This document shows positions 1 through 7,686 of a stretch of 24,462 nt of DNA, piece after piece. The notes under the pieces were generated by a model, which saw only the letters and a list, made by a program, of their open reading frames with translations, was not told where the DNA came from and did not search any database. Position 1 is the first letter of the stretch; each line of letters opens with the position of its first letter. This DNA is from Verrucomicrobiota bacterium (lineage in GTDB: Bacteria; Verrucomicrobiota; Verrucomicrobiia; Limisphaerales; UBA11358), in the NCBI GenBank assembly GCA_026225155.1, contig JAMFSG010000133.1, forward strand, positions 1 to 24,462, in the 5' to 3' direction. The position numbers were made by a program, and so were the translations under genes.

Positions 1-2655
1 GTGTTGGAGATACAAAATTTGCCGCCGGCCGTTCACAGTCAAATTCAGGAAGCGCAACAGCAAGTTTTGATCGCGCAAAAGCAGGCGCGAGAAACGCAGA
101 TTCAATTGGAGGAACTGCGCCGGCAAGCCGAGGAAGTCCGAAACAAATTCTTGGTTGCGGAAAGCCAATTGACGGAAGCGCGCGAGCAAGTGCGCGCAGC
201 GCAAAGCCAAGTCTTGGAAGTCCAGCAACCAATGCCGGATCAATTGTCGGAAGCTCAAAATTTGTCGCCCGACGTTCACGAGCAAATACGGACGGCGAAC
301 GATCAAGCTTTGGTCGCGCAGAACGAAGCGCGGATTGCCCGGGAACAAGTGCGTGAACTGCAAGCCAAAGTTCAGGCGGCGGAAATCGAATTGGCGGAAG
401 CGCATGAGCGCGCGATCGCGGACGAGGAAAAAGTTCTCACGGCGGAAAATCTGGCGCGGGAAGCGCAGGATCAGATTTTGGAAATGCAACAGCGGTCGCC
501 CGACGTTGACAGCCAGGTTTCGGCGGCGCAAAACGAAGCACGGGAAGCACAAGAACAATTGTGGGAACTGCAGGATAAAGTTCAGGCCGCGCAAATTCAA
601 TTGAAGGAAGCGCAGCAAAATGCGCTTGCGGATGAAAACAAAGTTTCAGCCGCCGAAAATCTGGCACAAACCGCGCAGAGTCAACTGGAGGCGGCACAAA
701 ATCAAGTCCGCGAATTACAGAATGCGCAAAGCCAGCTTGAACAAAATCGTCAGCAAGCGCAGGCGGACGTCGAGAACAAATTAGCGGTTGCTCAAAATCA
801 AATCCGAGAATTGCAGGAACAAATTCAAGCTGCACAAATCAAATTGACGGAGGCGCAGCAAAATGCGGGCACGTATGAAGGCAAAATTTTAGCTGCGGAA
901 AACCTGGCGCAAACCGTTCAAAGCCAACTGGAAGCAGCACAAAATCAGGTTCGCGAATTGCAGGATGCGCAAAACCAGCTTGAAGCGAATCGTCAGCAAG
1001 CGCAGGCGGACGCCGAAAACAAATTGCTGGCCGCGCAAAATCAGGTCCGGGAATTTCAGGATCAAGTCCAGTCGGCGCAAAATCAATTGGTAGAATCCCG
1101 CCAGCAGGTTGAAGCGGCGCAAAGTCAGGCATTGGAAGCGCGGAATCAAGCGCTCGCCGCCCAGGAGCAAGTGCGGGAATTTCAAAATAAAGTTCAGGAG
1201 ACGCAAATCCAATTGGAAGCCGCTCGCAATCAAGCGCTTGCCGATGAAAAAAGAATTTTGGATGCACAGCAGCAAGAACAGTTGACGCAAAGCGAGCTTA
1301 ATAAAACCCGCAATTTGGTTGAGGCTGCTAACAACCAATATTTAGTGGCGCAAACCCAAGTTCAGGAATTTCAGAATCAAGTTCGATCCACTGAAAGTCA
1401 ATTGGCCGAAGTTCAGCAGCAAGCTCGCATCGCGCAGGACAAAGTTCTGGAAATGGAAAGCCGCGCTCGGGCGACACAAAACCAGATTGAAGCCGCACGC
1501 AATCAAGTTCAGAAAATCCAGGATAAAAACCGGAAGGCGCGCCGGCTCACCCAAGTTTTTGCGGTGCTGGCGGTGCTGGGATTATTGAGCGCTGGCATTG
1601 CTTGGCGACAACGCAAGCTTGCCAATCAAACTTTGGCTCAAGCGAATTCGGCAGATATCGGACAGTTTGATCCGGCTGCGATTGGATTGGATCAGGAGCG
1701 GATTCAACAAGCGTTGCAGAACTTGGGCGGCGCGGCGCAGGCGCGCAGTCTTGATGAATTGGCGGCGTGGATTCCGCGGTCGGAAATTCCCGAAGCGTTG
1801 AAGGCGTCCGCCACGCTTTTGAATGACCAACAACGCAGCCATTTTCAGAAGTGGTTGCTGATTCGCATGAGCTGGGCAAATCCGCTGGCAGCCATGACCA
1901 ACGCCAGCGCGATTTACGGAAAAATTGTGAATGATGTGGGAGCGAGCGATTCCAATATCTATTTTCAACTCGCCGTGCTGGAGAACTGGATGAAAACGGA
2001 TTTATCCGGCGCGTTCAACTGGGTTTGCCAATTGCCGGATGGCGATGCCCGGCAACGGGCTTTGGAAAAAATCATTCCGGCGCTGGTCGCCAACGATCCG
2101 GTTCAGGCAATCCAACAAGCGCAACAGCTTCAAAATGAAGATGATATGATTTTGGATGCGATCGTGAAAGGTTGGGTGAATCAGCAGCCGGATGCCGCCG
2201 CGAACTGGATAAAATCTGAACCAGTTTCTGAATTCAAAACCAAAACGCTGACGATCGCCATTGATGAACTCGCAAAAACGGATGTTCCGCAGGCATTGAT
2301 CTTGGCAGAATCGTTGCCGGCTGGCTTTTCGCGGAGCGTGGTGATCTCCAACTTGTTCAATAATTGGGCCGCAAAAAATCCAGCGGCTGCCGAGCAATTT
2401 ACGAATCAGCATCCGGAATTGTTTGACGTTGCTTTGGGTGGAATCAGTTCGGCGTGGTTTCCAAATAATTTTGTCAACAGCGCGAATTGGATCGAAAGTC
2501 TGACATTACAACCCGAAACAATGCAACTGCAACCAGCGCCGTTGCCATGGCAAAAATTTCTTATCAATTCGAATTTTTCTAGCCCAACAAATCTGCCAGT
2601 CGAAATCAAAAATTCATCCATTGACACGAACAATCCGATTCAAACCCAGCCGTGA
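1..2655 (+). CDS. Coiled-coil protein with one central membrane segment and C-terminal helical repeats (5' partial)
   Basis: Function unknown. Residues 1 to about 510 are almost continuous Ala/Gln/Glu/Leu coiled coil (units such as AQNQVRELQ). A single hydrophobic segment at about 518-535 (VFAVLAVLGLLSAGIAW) follows basic KNRKARR. Residues 550-830 are an alpha-helical repeat region with recurring marks: W, then LP-x-G, then R-x-AL, then W...P-AA. The coiled coil contains repeats of roughly 70-82 residues: SPDV-type motifs recur near residues 7, 89 and 165, and LAQTAQSQLE near 221 recurs as LAQTVQSQLE near 302. The GTG at base 1 probably encodes an internal valine: VLEIQNLPP aligns with the internal VLEVQQPMP, so the gene very likely begins before the window. 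Upstream partners are not visible. A cytoplasmic or periplasmic scaffold anchored in the membrane is a guess. Confidence 0.75.
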   Translation: MLEIQNLPPAVHSQIQEAQQQVLIAQKQARETQIQLEELRRQAEEVRNKFLVAESQLTEAREQVRAAQSQVLEVQQPMPDQLSEAQNLSPDVHEQIRTANDQALVAQNEARIAREQVRELQAKVQAAEIELAEAHERAIADEEKVLTAENLAREAQDQILEMQQRSPDVDSQVSAAQNEAREAQEQLWELQDKVQAAQIQLKEAQQNALADENKVSAAENLAQTAQSQLEAAQNQVRELQNAQSQLEQNRQQAQADVENKLAVAQNQIRELQEQIQAAQIKLTEAQQNAGTYEGKILAAENLAQTVQSQLEAAQNQVRELQDAQNQLEANRQQAQADAENKLLAAQNQVREFQDQVQSAQNQLVESRQQVEAAQSQALEARNQALAAQEQVREFQNKVQETQIQLEAARNQALADEKRILDAQQQEQLTQSELNKTRNLVEAANNQYLVAQTQVQEFQNQVRSTESQLAEVQQQARIAQDKVLEMESRARATQNQIEAARNQVQKIQDKNRKARRLTQVFAVLAVLGLLSAGIAWRQRKLANQTLAQANSADIGQFDPAAIGLDQERIQQALQNLGGAAQARSLDELAAWIPRSEIPEALKASATLLNDQQRSHFQKWLLIRMSWANPLAAMTNASAIYGKIVNDVGASDSNIYFQLAVLENWMKTDLSGAFNWVCQLPDGDARQRALEKIIPALVANDPVQAIQQAQQLQNEDDMILDAIVKGWVNQQPDAAANWIKSEPVSEFKTKTLTIAIDELAKTDVPQALILAESLPAGFSRSVVISNLFNNWAAKNPAAAEQFTNQHPELFDVALGGISSAWFPNNFVNSANWIESLTLQPETMQLQPAPLPWQKFLINSNFSSPTNLPVEIKNSSIDTNNPIQTQP

Positions 2656-2754
2656 GAATGATGTTGTAGCGACGTCTGCGGCCAGGCCAGTGGATGCAGT
2701 TCATTGAACATTTGTCCGCTTGACGGAATTTCTTTCTCCGGCGCAAATTGATGC

Positions 2755-3198
2755 ATGATCACTCGTCGAGATTTGCTTGTCGCGGCCATTTCCATTTCGC
2801 TCGCGGTCGCGGGCATCGCATTCGCAGAATCCAATGGCAAACCGGTGATGCATTCGTGCGTCTTCAACTGGGCCGACCTGAAAGCCAAGCCGACGAAAGT
2901 GGGCGAAACGCGCGCGGTGTTCGATGCGCCGACGCCGACGCTCGCGGAATTCGAGTGCCACATCACGACGCTCAATCCGGGCGAGTCGCCGCATCCGCCG
3001 CACCGGCACGCGGCCGAGGAATTGATGGTCATCAAGGAAGGCACGCTTGAAGCATTGCAGGGTGACAAAACAAATATTGTGACGACGGGCGGAATCATTT
3101 TCGAGGCGTCGGATGAATTGCATGGCCTGCGCAACATCGGCATGAATCCGGCGACGTATTTCGTCTTCAAATTCACGCCGCATGATTTGGTGAAATGA
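2755..3198 (+). CDS. Secreted cupin-domain protein
   Basis: A small single-domain cupin of 147 residues. The N-terminus has a twin-arginine style signal (TRRDLL followed by a hydrophobic stretch to about residue 24, ending AFA), so export by Tat is likely. The cupin core shows motif 1 as HPPHRHAAEELMVIKEG (metal-ligand His and Glu pattern) and a weaker motif 2 near HGLRNIG (about residues 122-128). An in-frame stop immediately upstream (2749-2751) makes this ATG the first possible start. Cupins of this type bind a metal and small ligands, and the substrate cannot be told from sequence. There is no Shine-Dalgarno sequence. It is flanked by unrelated genes, with a long palindromic repeat directly after its stop. 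Confidence 0.8.
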   Translation: MITRRDLLVAAISISLAVAGIAFAESNGKPVMHSCVFNWADLKAKPTKVGETRAVFDAPTPTLAEFECHITTLNPGESPHPPHRHAAEELMVIKEGTLEALQGDKTNIVTTGGIIFEASDELHGLRNIGMNPATYFVFKFTPHDLVK

Positions 3199-3206
3199 TT
3201 TTGACG

Positions 3207-3288
3207 AACCACGAAATACACGAAGCACACGAAAATTTTCCAAGCATCTGCGTTTCCCTGTTTCGCGTGCTTCCTGTATTTCGTGGTT
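3207..3288. repeat. Long imperfect inverted repeat (intergenic mobile-type palindrome)
   Basis: Two 28-base arms, 3207-3234 and 3261-3288, are reverse complements with only two mismatches and enclose a 26-base loop. The arms carry the words ACCACGAAATACACGAA and TTCGTGGTT. The element starts 9 bases after the cupin stop and could fold into a long hairpin that would also end transcription. I recall this CACGAAATACACGAA-type palindrome as a dispersed intergenic repeat in Verrucomicrobia and other environmental bacteria; that is from memory and not checked. Confidence 0.8.
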
Positions 3289-3375
3289 AAAAAATTCCGG
3301 TTGAACGCGCCGCCGGAAATTCTGTCCATGTTGATAAATCCTGTCTTTTGTTTTCGGGATTGATACTTTTATCGC

Positions 3376-4539
3376 GTGAGCGATCTAACCATCGGGCTTT
3401 TGAGTGCGTTGCTGGCCACCAACCAGCCGACGGCCATCAGCAATGTCATCCAGCAGCAGACCGGCATCACCGTGCCGGTCGCAAATGAAAATGATCCGGC
3501 TGAAAAGGAATTGCGCGTCGTCATGCAAGGCGATGACGCGGCGCAAGCCGAAGTGAACGATTGGATCAGCACGAACAACATTGCGGCGACAAACACCGTG
3601 GCGAAAGTGCAATTCCGGCAGCGCATCATGTCGCGGTTCGATGAAGTGCGGCAAAGTTACGAACATTTTCTCCGCAACCACCCCGACAGCGCGCATGGAT
3701 TTTTGGCGTATGGCAGTTTCCTCAATGACATCGGCGACGAGGATGGCGCGCAGGTGCAATACGAAAATTCCAAACAGCTCGACCCGAAAAATCCCGCCGT
3801 CTGGAACAATCTGGCGAATTATTACGGCGAACACGGGCCGATCACAAATGCGTTCTCGTATTACACCGAAGCCATCCGGTTGAATCCGAGCGAGCCGGTT
3901 TATTACCAGAATTTTGCGACAACGGTTTATCTGTATCGCACGGACGTAAAAGAATTTTATCACCTCAACGAACAGCAGACGTTCGACAAGGCGCTCGGAC
4001 TTTACAAACAGGCGATGAGTTTGGATCCCAGCAACATCGTGCTCGCGACCGATTATGCGGAAAGTTATTACGGCATCAAACCGCTGCGCACGAACGACGC
4101 GCTCGTCGCGTGGACGAATGCCTTTAACATCGCGCAGGACGAAAACGAACGCGAAGGCGTGCGCGTCCACCTCGCGCGCGTAAAAATTTCCGCCGGCTTT
4201 TACGATGACGCACAGGCCGAACTCGACGCCATCACTAACGCGTCTTTCACCGAGATGAAAATCCATCTTGAACGCAGCCTTGCCGACCATAAAAATCCGC
4301 CGACCAATTCCGTCCCGGAAACTTCCACGAATAATTTGATTTCACCGGCAAATATTCTGGTCAGTCCGACGAATGCCATCCCCATTCCCACCAATGGAGT
4401 TCCAGCACTAACTAATCCGCCGGTGCCAGCCACGAACAGTGCGAATATTTTGACAAACGTTCTGCCGCTGACGCCGAAATTGACGTCGCATCATCTTTTG
4501 GCGCCGCCCACCGGATTTCGCATGGCCACGAACTACTAG
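3376..4539 (+). CDS. TPR-repeat protein with Asn/Thr/Pro-rich tail
   Basis: Protein of 387 residues, starting at a GTG; a stop at 3361-3363 in the same frame excludes longer versions. Residues 107-140 and 141-174 are clear tetratricopeptide repeats (A..YGSFLNDIGDEDGAQVQYE.....DPKNP, then NLANYYGEHGP..NAFSYYTEAIRLNP). A third lies near 200-222 (DKALGLYKQAMSLDPSN). The N-terminus has only a short hydrophobic patch (IGLLSALLA), not a convincing signal peptide. Residues about 310-387 form a disordered tail with repeated TN and PTN words. TPRs mediate protein-protein contact, and the partner is unknown. A GATACT element lies 8 bases before the GTG, which suggests a leaderless transcript. It stands alone between a repeat and hisI. 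Confidence 0.8.
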   Translation: MSDLTIGLLSALLATNQPTAISNVIQQQTGITVPVANENDPAEKELRVVMQGDDAAQAEVNDWISTNNIAATNTVAKVQFRQRIMSRFDEVRQSYEHFLRNHPDSAHGFLAYGSFLNDIGDEDGAQVQYENSKQLDPKNPAVWNNLANYYGEHGPITNAFSYYTEAIRLNPSEPVYYQNFATTVYLYRTDVKEFYHLNEQQTFDKALGLYKQAMSLDPSNIVLATDYAESYYGIKPLRTNDALVAWTNAFNIAQDENEREGVRVHLARVKISAGFYDDAQAELDAITNASFTEMKIHLERSLADHKNPPTNSVPETSTNNLISPANILVSPTNAIPIPTNGVPALTNPPVPATNSANILTNVLPLTPKLTSHHLLAPPTGFRMATNY

Positions 4540-4578
4540 AAATTTTCACTGTCAAGACACGGTTCTATCAGACCTTTC

Positions 4579-4633
4579 TGTCGCCTCATTTGACACTTTC
4601 CGCTTTTTGTCGCCGCATTTTTTGTGGTAGATT
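4579..4633 (+). promoter_or_regulatory. Putative hisI promoter with a 13-base direct repeat
   Basis: TGTCGCCTCATTT at 4579-4591 recurs as TGTCGCCGCATTT at 4608-4620, 29 bases apart (about three helix turns). TAGATT at 4628-4633 resembles a -10 element and ends 8 bases before the hisI ATG. The second repeat would cover the -35 zone, so a repressor or activator site is plausible. A perfect TTGACA at 4590-4595 is too far (32 bases) from TAGATT to pair with it. Confidence 0.35.
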
Positions 4634-4641
4634 CTCCGACC

Positions 4642-5028
4642 ATGAGTTTCTATGACCGATTGAAATTTGACGCGAACGGCTTGATTCCCGCCATCATCCA
4701 GGAACACCAGACCAAGCGCGTCGTGATGTTCGCGTGGATGAACCGCGCGTCGCTCGAAAAAACCGTCGAGACCGGCAAGACGCATTTCTGGAGCCGCTCG
4801 CGGAAAAAATTCTGGATGAAAGGCGAAGAAAGCGGCCACACGCAGACCGTCAAGGACATCGCGTTCGATTGCGACGGCGACGTGCTGCTCATCCAAGTTG
4901 AGCAGATCGGCGCGGCGTGCCACGAAGGTTATCAATCCTGCTTTTTCCGCTCGGTCGAAAATGGCGATTTCAAGATCACCGAACCGCAATTGCAAAAGCC
5001 GGAAGAGATTTATAAAAAGAAAAGTTAA
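4642..5028 (+). CDS. hisI: Phosphoribosyl-AMP cyclohydrolase HisI
   Basis: Catalyses ring opening of phosphoribosyl-AMP to ProFAR precursor, the third step of histidine synthesis, in the cytoplasm. The 128-residue length matches stand-alone HisI. Diagnostic features are FWSRSRKKFWMKGEESGHTQ (residues 49-68), the metal triad D76-C-D78-G-D80, and the zinc-ligand cysteines C77, C93 (ACHEG) and C100 (QSCFF). There is no fused HisE domain, so the pyrophosphohydrolase must be elsewhere. I chose the ATG at 4642 over an in-frame GTG at 4624, because family members begin right before the FYDRLKFD-type stretch and because the GTG lies inside the likely -10 region. No other histidine gene is adjacent, and a REP region follows the gene. 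Confidence 0.95.
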   Translation: MSFYDRLKFDANGLIPAIIQEHQTKRVVMFAWMNRASLEKTVETGKTHFWSRSRKKFWMKGEESGHTQTVKDIAFDCDGDVLLIQVEQIGAACHEGYQSCFFRSVENGDFKITEPQLQKPEEIYKKKS

Positions 5029-5427
5029 AAAGCGCCTTGCATTTGGCTGACGCTCATTTCCGCGTCCCGTCGGGACGATTTGAAAATAGCCCGCAGTTTT
5101 AACTGCGGGTAACGCACGGCAAATGAACCAGCCCCACCGGGGCGGCTGAAAATTTTGAAACGAATTCAACCGTCCCGTTGGGACGGATTTGTTTTTGGAC
5201 GCGCACACCCGCAGTTAAAACTGCGGGCTATTTTCAAATGCGCCGCTGGCGCAGGGCAAAGACGCGCTTCGAGCGCAAGACGATACAAAGCGATTTTTGC
5301 GGATAATTATTTTGCACAATCAAAAGTGCTGTTGCCCTTGAGTTTTTTTGGCGTATTTTTTCCGCCATTCGCCGACCCGCAAAATTTCGCATTGAAAAAT
5401 TTCCGGCAACGCGGCTGAATAAACTCC
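5029..5427. repeat. REP palindrome cluster upstream of the transposase (BIME-like)
   Basis: This 399-base gene-free stretch holds six short palindromes. They are CGTCCCG-T-CGGGACG (5063-5077), CCCGCAGTT/AACTGCGGG (5090-5109), GCCCC-ACC-GGGGC (5131-5143), CCGTCCC-GTT-GGGACGG (5170-5186), CCCGCAGTT/AACTGCGGG again (5208-5227) and TGCGCC-GCT-GGCGCA (5239-5253). Bases 5078-5109 are an exact reverse complement of 5208-5239 (32 bases), giving a head-to-head pair. The segment 5170-5253 is repeated in the same orientation after the transposase gene. Bases 5254-5427 hold no further palindrome I could see and may carry the transposase promoter. Confidence 0.9.
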
Positions 5428-5874
5428 ATGTCTTACGTCAGCGCTTATTTTCATTGCGTGTTCAGCACCAAGGAACGGCGTCCGCTCATCACGCCGGAAC
5501 TGCGCGAACGGCTCTGGCCGTTTCTGGGCGGCATTGCGCGACAAAACAAAATGAAGGCCGTGGAAATCGGCGGCGTGGAAGATCACGTTCATATTCTTCT
5601 CTCGTTGCCGGCAACAATACCGGTTTCCAAGGCAATGCAATTGATCAAGGGCGGTTCGTCCAAATGGGTTCACGAGACGTTTCCCGATCAGCGATTATTC
5701 GCGTGGCAGGAAGAATATGGCACGTTCAGTGTGAGCGTGTCGCAATTGGACAAAACGATTGCCTACATTCGCAGTCAGCCGGAGCATCATCGCAAAATGA
5801 CGTTTCAGGAAGAAATTTTGACGTTGTTGAAGAAACACGGGATTGAATATGACGAACGTTATTTGTGGAAATGA
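5428..5874 (+). CDS. IS200-like Y1 transposase, REP-associated (RAYT)
   Basis: A single-domain HUH/Y1 nuclease of 148 residues. These enzymes cut and rejoin single-stranded DNA at hairpins and are linked to the spread of REP palindromes. The metal-binding HUH is H53-V-H55 (EDHVHILLSLP). The likely nucleophile is Y113 (IAYIRSQPEHHRKMTFQEE). The fold signature starts at once (SYVSAYFHCVFSTK). No tnpB-like gene is nearby. Near-identical REP units lie on both sides in the same orientation, and the right one begins 7 bases after the stop codon. That arrangement is typical of RAYT genes and unlike a plain IS200 with one left and one right hairpin. The reading frame is intact with all catalytic residues present, so the protein may be active. 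Confidence 0.9.
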   Translation: MSYVSAYFHCVFSTKERRPLITPELRERLWPFLGGIARQNKMKAVEIGGVEDHVHILLSLPATIPVSKAMQLIKGGSSKWVHETFPDQRLFAWQEEYGTFSVSVSQLDKTIAYIRSQPEHHRKMTFQEEILTLLKKHGIEYDERYLWK

Positions 5875-5882
5875 ATTTCAGT

Positions 5883-5964
5883 CGTCCCGTTGGGACGGAT
5901 TCGTTTTTAATACGCAGACCCGCAGTTGAAACTGCGGGCTATTTTCGAGTGCGCCGTTGGCGCA
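5883..5964. repeat. REP unit downstream of the transposase
   Basis: Three palindromes occur in the same order as at 5170-5253: CGTCCC-GTT-GGGACG (5883-5897), CCCGCAGTT/AACTGCGGG (5919-5938) and TGCGCC-GTT-GGCGCA (5950-5964). The two units differ by scattered substitutions and one base in length. Together they form direct repeats of about 83 bases around the transposase gene. Confidence 0.9.
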
Positions 5965-6000
5965 AAGCGGCATCGAAACTACTAAAAACGCAGCGGTTCG

Positions 6001-6059
6001 CGCGGCAGTTTCGATCACGCGGCAGTTTCAAAATGACTGAACAATATTGGCTGAACAAT
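6001..6059 (+). promoter_or_regulatory. Two short tandem direct repeats upstream of trpE
   Basis: The 312-base gap before trpE begins with the REP unit. It then holds CGCGGCAGTTTC twice (6001-6012 and 6018-6029, 17 apart) and CTGAACAAT twice (6037-6045 and 6051-6059, 14 apart), with CAATATTG between the latter two. Paired short direct repeats can be binding sites for a regulator of trpE, but they sit about 130-185 bases ahead of the start. A TTGTCT/CATTCT pair at 6150-6155 and 6173-6178 is a weak promoter candidate. No convincing Trp leader peptide is present. Confidence 0.3.
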
Positions 6060-6186
6060 TCATGCAAATGATTTTTTGCTGGTGTGCACAAAATTGATTC
6101 CGGCGAGCGTAAAATTTGAAAACATTCCGAACCGCCGGCGCAAATTGTTTTGTCTCTTCATGCTTAATTCTGCATTCTGATTTGAT

Positions 6187-7686
6187 ATGTATTCGCCATC
6201 GCTTGATGAATTTTTGAAATTGTCCGCGCAGGGAAATCTCATTCCCGTCACGCGCCGGATTTTGGCGGATTTTGAGACGCCGCTGTCGGCTTATCAAAAA
6301 ATTCGCGGCGCGGGCGAATCGTTTCTCTTCGAGTCGGTCGAGGGCGGCGAACATATCGGACGCTATTCTTTCGTCGGCTGCAATCCGCGCGCGATCATCA
6401 AGCAGACCGACCGCCGCGTCGAAGTCATCGAGAACGGAAAAGTCATCGAAAGTTTTACGACCGGCCGGGACGTGAAAGACGGACTCGAAATCGTCGAGCG
6501 CGTGATGAAAAAATTTCGCGCGGTCGCGATCCCGAATCTGCCGCGTTTCACCGGCGGCGCGGTCGGCTTCATCGGTTACGAATTCATCCACGACGTCGAA
6601 CCGGTCGTGCCGCGTCCGTCGCATGACGAATTGAAAACGCCGGTCATGTATTTTCTCGTCGCCGACCAGCTTTTGATTTTTGACCGCGTCGCGCAGACGA
6701 TCACGATTCTGGTCAACGCGATTCTCGACGACGGCGCGAATCCCGCCGACGCCTACGAAGATGCGGTCGGTGAAATCGAACGGCTCGTCACCTTGCTCGA
6801 ACAGCCGAGCGAACACGTTTCCGTCAGCGTGCCGGAAACGTTGCCGAACGTGCCGTTTGAATCGAATCAAACGAAGGAAAAATTTTTCGCGAACGTCGAG
6901 GCTTCCAAAAAATACATCCACGCGGGCGACATCATCCAAGTCGTTGGCTCGCAACGGTTTTCCGCGCCGGCCAAAGCGTCGCCGCTGGATATTTATCGCG
7001 CCGCACGCAGCGTGAATCCGTCGCCGTATATGTTTTTGCTGGAACTGGATGGATTTTCGCTCGTCGGTGCGTCGCCGGAAATTCATGTCCGCTGCGAAGA
7101 AGGTAAAGTTGAAATCCGTCCGATCGCCGGCACGCGTCGTCGCGGAAAAAACGAAGCCGAAGATGCCGCGCTCGAAAAAGAATTGCTCGCCGATCCGAAG
7201 GAACGCGCCGAACACGTCATGCTCGTGGACCTCGCGCGCAACGACATCGGCCGCGTCTGCGATTTTGGTTCCGTGCAAGTGCGCGAGTTGATGACGATCG
7301 AGCGTTACAGCCACGTCATGCACATCGTCACGCAAGTCGAAGGCAAACTGGCGGCGGACAAAACGAATTACGATCTGTTGCGCGCGACGTTTCCGGCGGG
7401 CACGGTCAGCGGCGCGCCGAAAATCCGCGCGATGCAGATCATCGCCGAACTCGAACAGACCGCGCGCGGGCCATATGCCGGTTGCGTCGGCTATTTTTCG
7501 TTCAACGGAAATCTCGACACGTGCATCACGATCCGCACCGCGCTCATCAAAGACGGCAAAGCCTACGTCCAAGCCGGCGGCGGCTGGGTGAACGATTCCA
7601 CGCCGGAAGCGGAATTTCAGGAAACGATCAACAAATCCATGGCGATGCGCAAGGCGATCGCGATGGCGGAGAGTTTTGGGAAATGA
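6187..7686 (+). CDS. trpE: Anthranilate synthase component I TrpE
   Basis: Converts chorismate and glutamine-derived ammonia to anthranilate, the first committed step of tryptophan synthesis, working with the TrpG glutaminase. The 499-residue length is normal. The N-terminal domain holds the tryptophan-inhibition motif as LFES (residues 47-50, usually LLES) followed by HIGRYSFVG. The chorismate-binding domain shows PIAGTRRRG (312-320), VDLARNDIGRV, the GTVSGAPKIRAM block (404-415) and the terminal GCVGYFSFNGNLDTCITIRT and QAGGGWV strings. PabB is a less likely alternative because the TrpE-type N-domain is complete. No trpG or other trp gene is adjacent. The stop overlaps the start of a small Cys-rich gene by ATGA. 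Confidence 0.95.
   Translation: MYSPSLDEFLKLSAQGNLIPVTRRILADFETPLSAYQKIRGAGESFLFESVEGGEHIGRYSFVGCNPRAIIKQTDRRVEVIENGKVIESFTTGRDVKDGLEIVERVMKKFRAVAIPNLPRFTGGAVGFIGYEFIHDVEPVVPRPSHDELKTPVMYFLVADQLLIFDRVAQTITILVNAILDDGANPADAYEDAVGEIERLVTLLEQPSEHVSVSVPETLPNVPFESNQTKEKFFANVEASKKYIHAGDIIQVVGSQRFSAPAKASPLDIYRAARSVNPSPYMFLLELDGFSLVGASPEIHVRCEEGKVEIRPIAGTRRRGKNEAEDAALEKELLADPKERAEHVMLVDLARNDIGRVCDFGSVQVRELMTIERYSHVMHIVTQVEGKLAADKTNYDLLRATFPAGTVSGAPKIRAMQIIAELEQTARGPYAGCVGYFSFNGNLDTCITIRTALIKDGKAYVQAGGGWVNDSTPEAEFQETINKSMAMRKAIAMAESFGK

Noticed and set aside
2640..4290. Long minus-strand frames opposite the cupin and TPR genes
   Set aside because: The plus-strand products have clear cupin and TPR motifs; the antisense frames are low-complexity and extend through the palindromic repeat.
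4590..4595. Perfect TTGACA as the hisI -35 box
   Set aside because: No acceptable -10 at 16-18 bases; the nearest -10-like word is 32 bases away.
4624..4641. GTG start for hisI six codons upstream
   Set aside because: It lies inside the probable -10 element, and the ATG matches the usual family start.
5155..5418. 87-residue open frame upstream of the transposase
   Set aside because: It is made of REP palindromes and their spacer, with no protein-like pattern.
5063..5964. CRISPR array from regularly repeated palindromes
   Set aside because: Units are not evenly spaced, occur in both orientations, and lie around a Y1 transposase; there are no cas genes.
6033..6103. Possible Trp leader peptides ahead of trpE (MTEQYWLNNSCK and MIFCWCAQN, overlapping by ATGA)
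   Set aside because: Each has only one Trp, and I could not see alternative hairpins or a terminator, so an attenuator is not supported.
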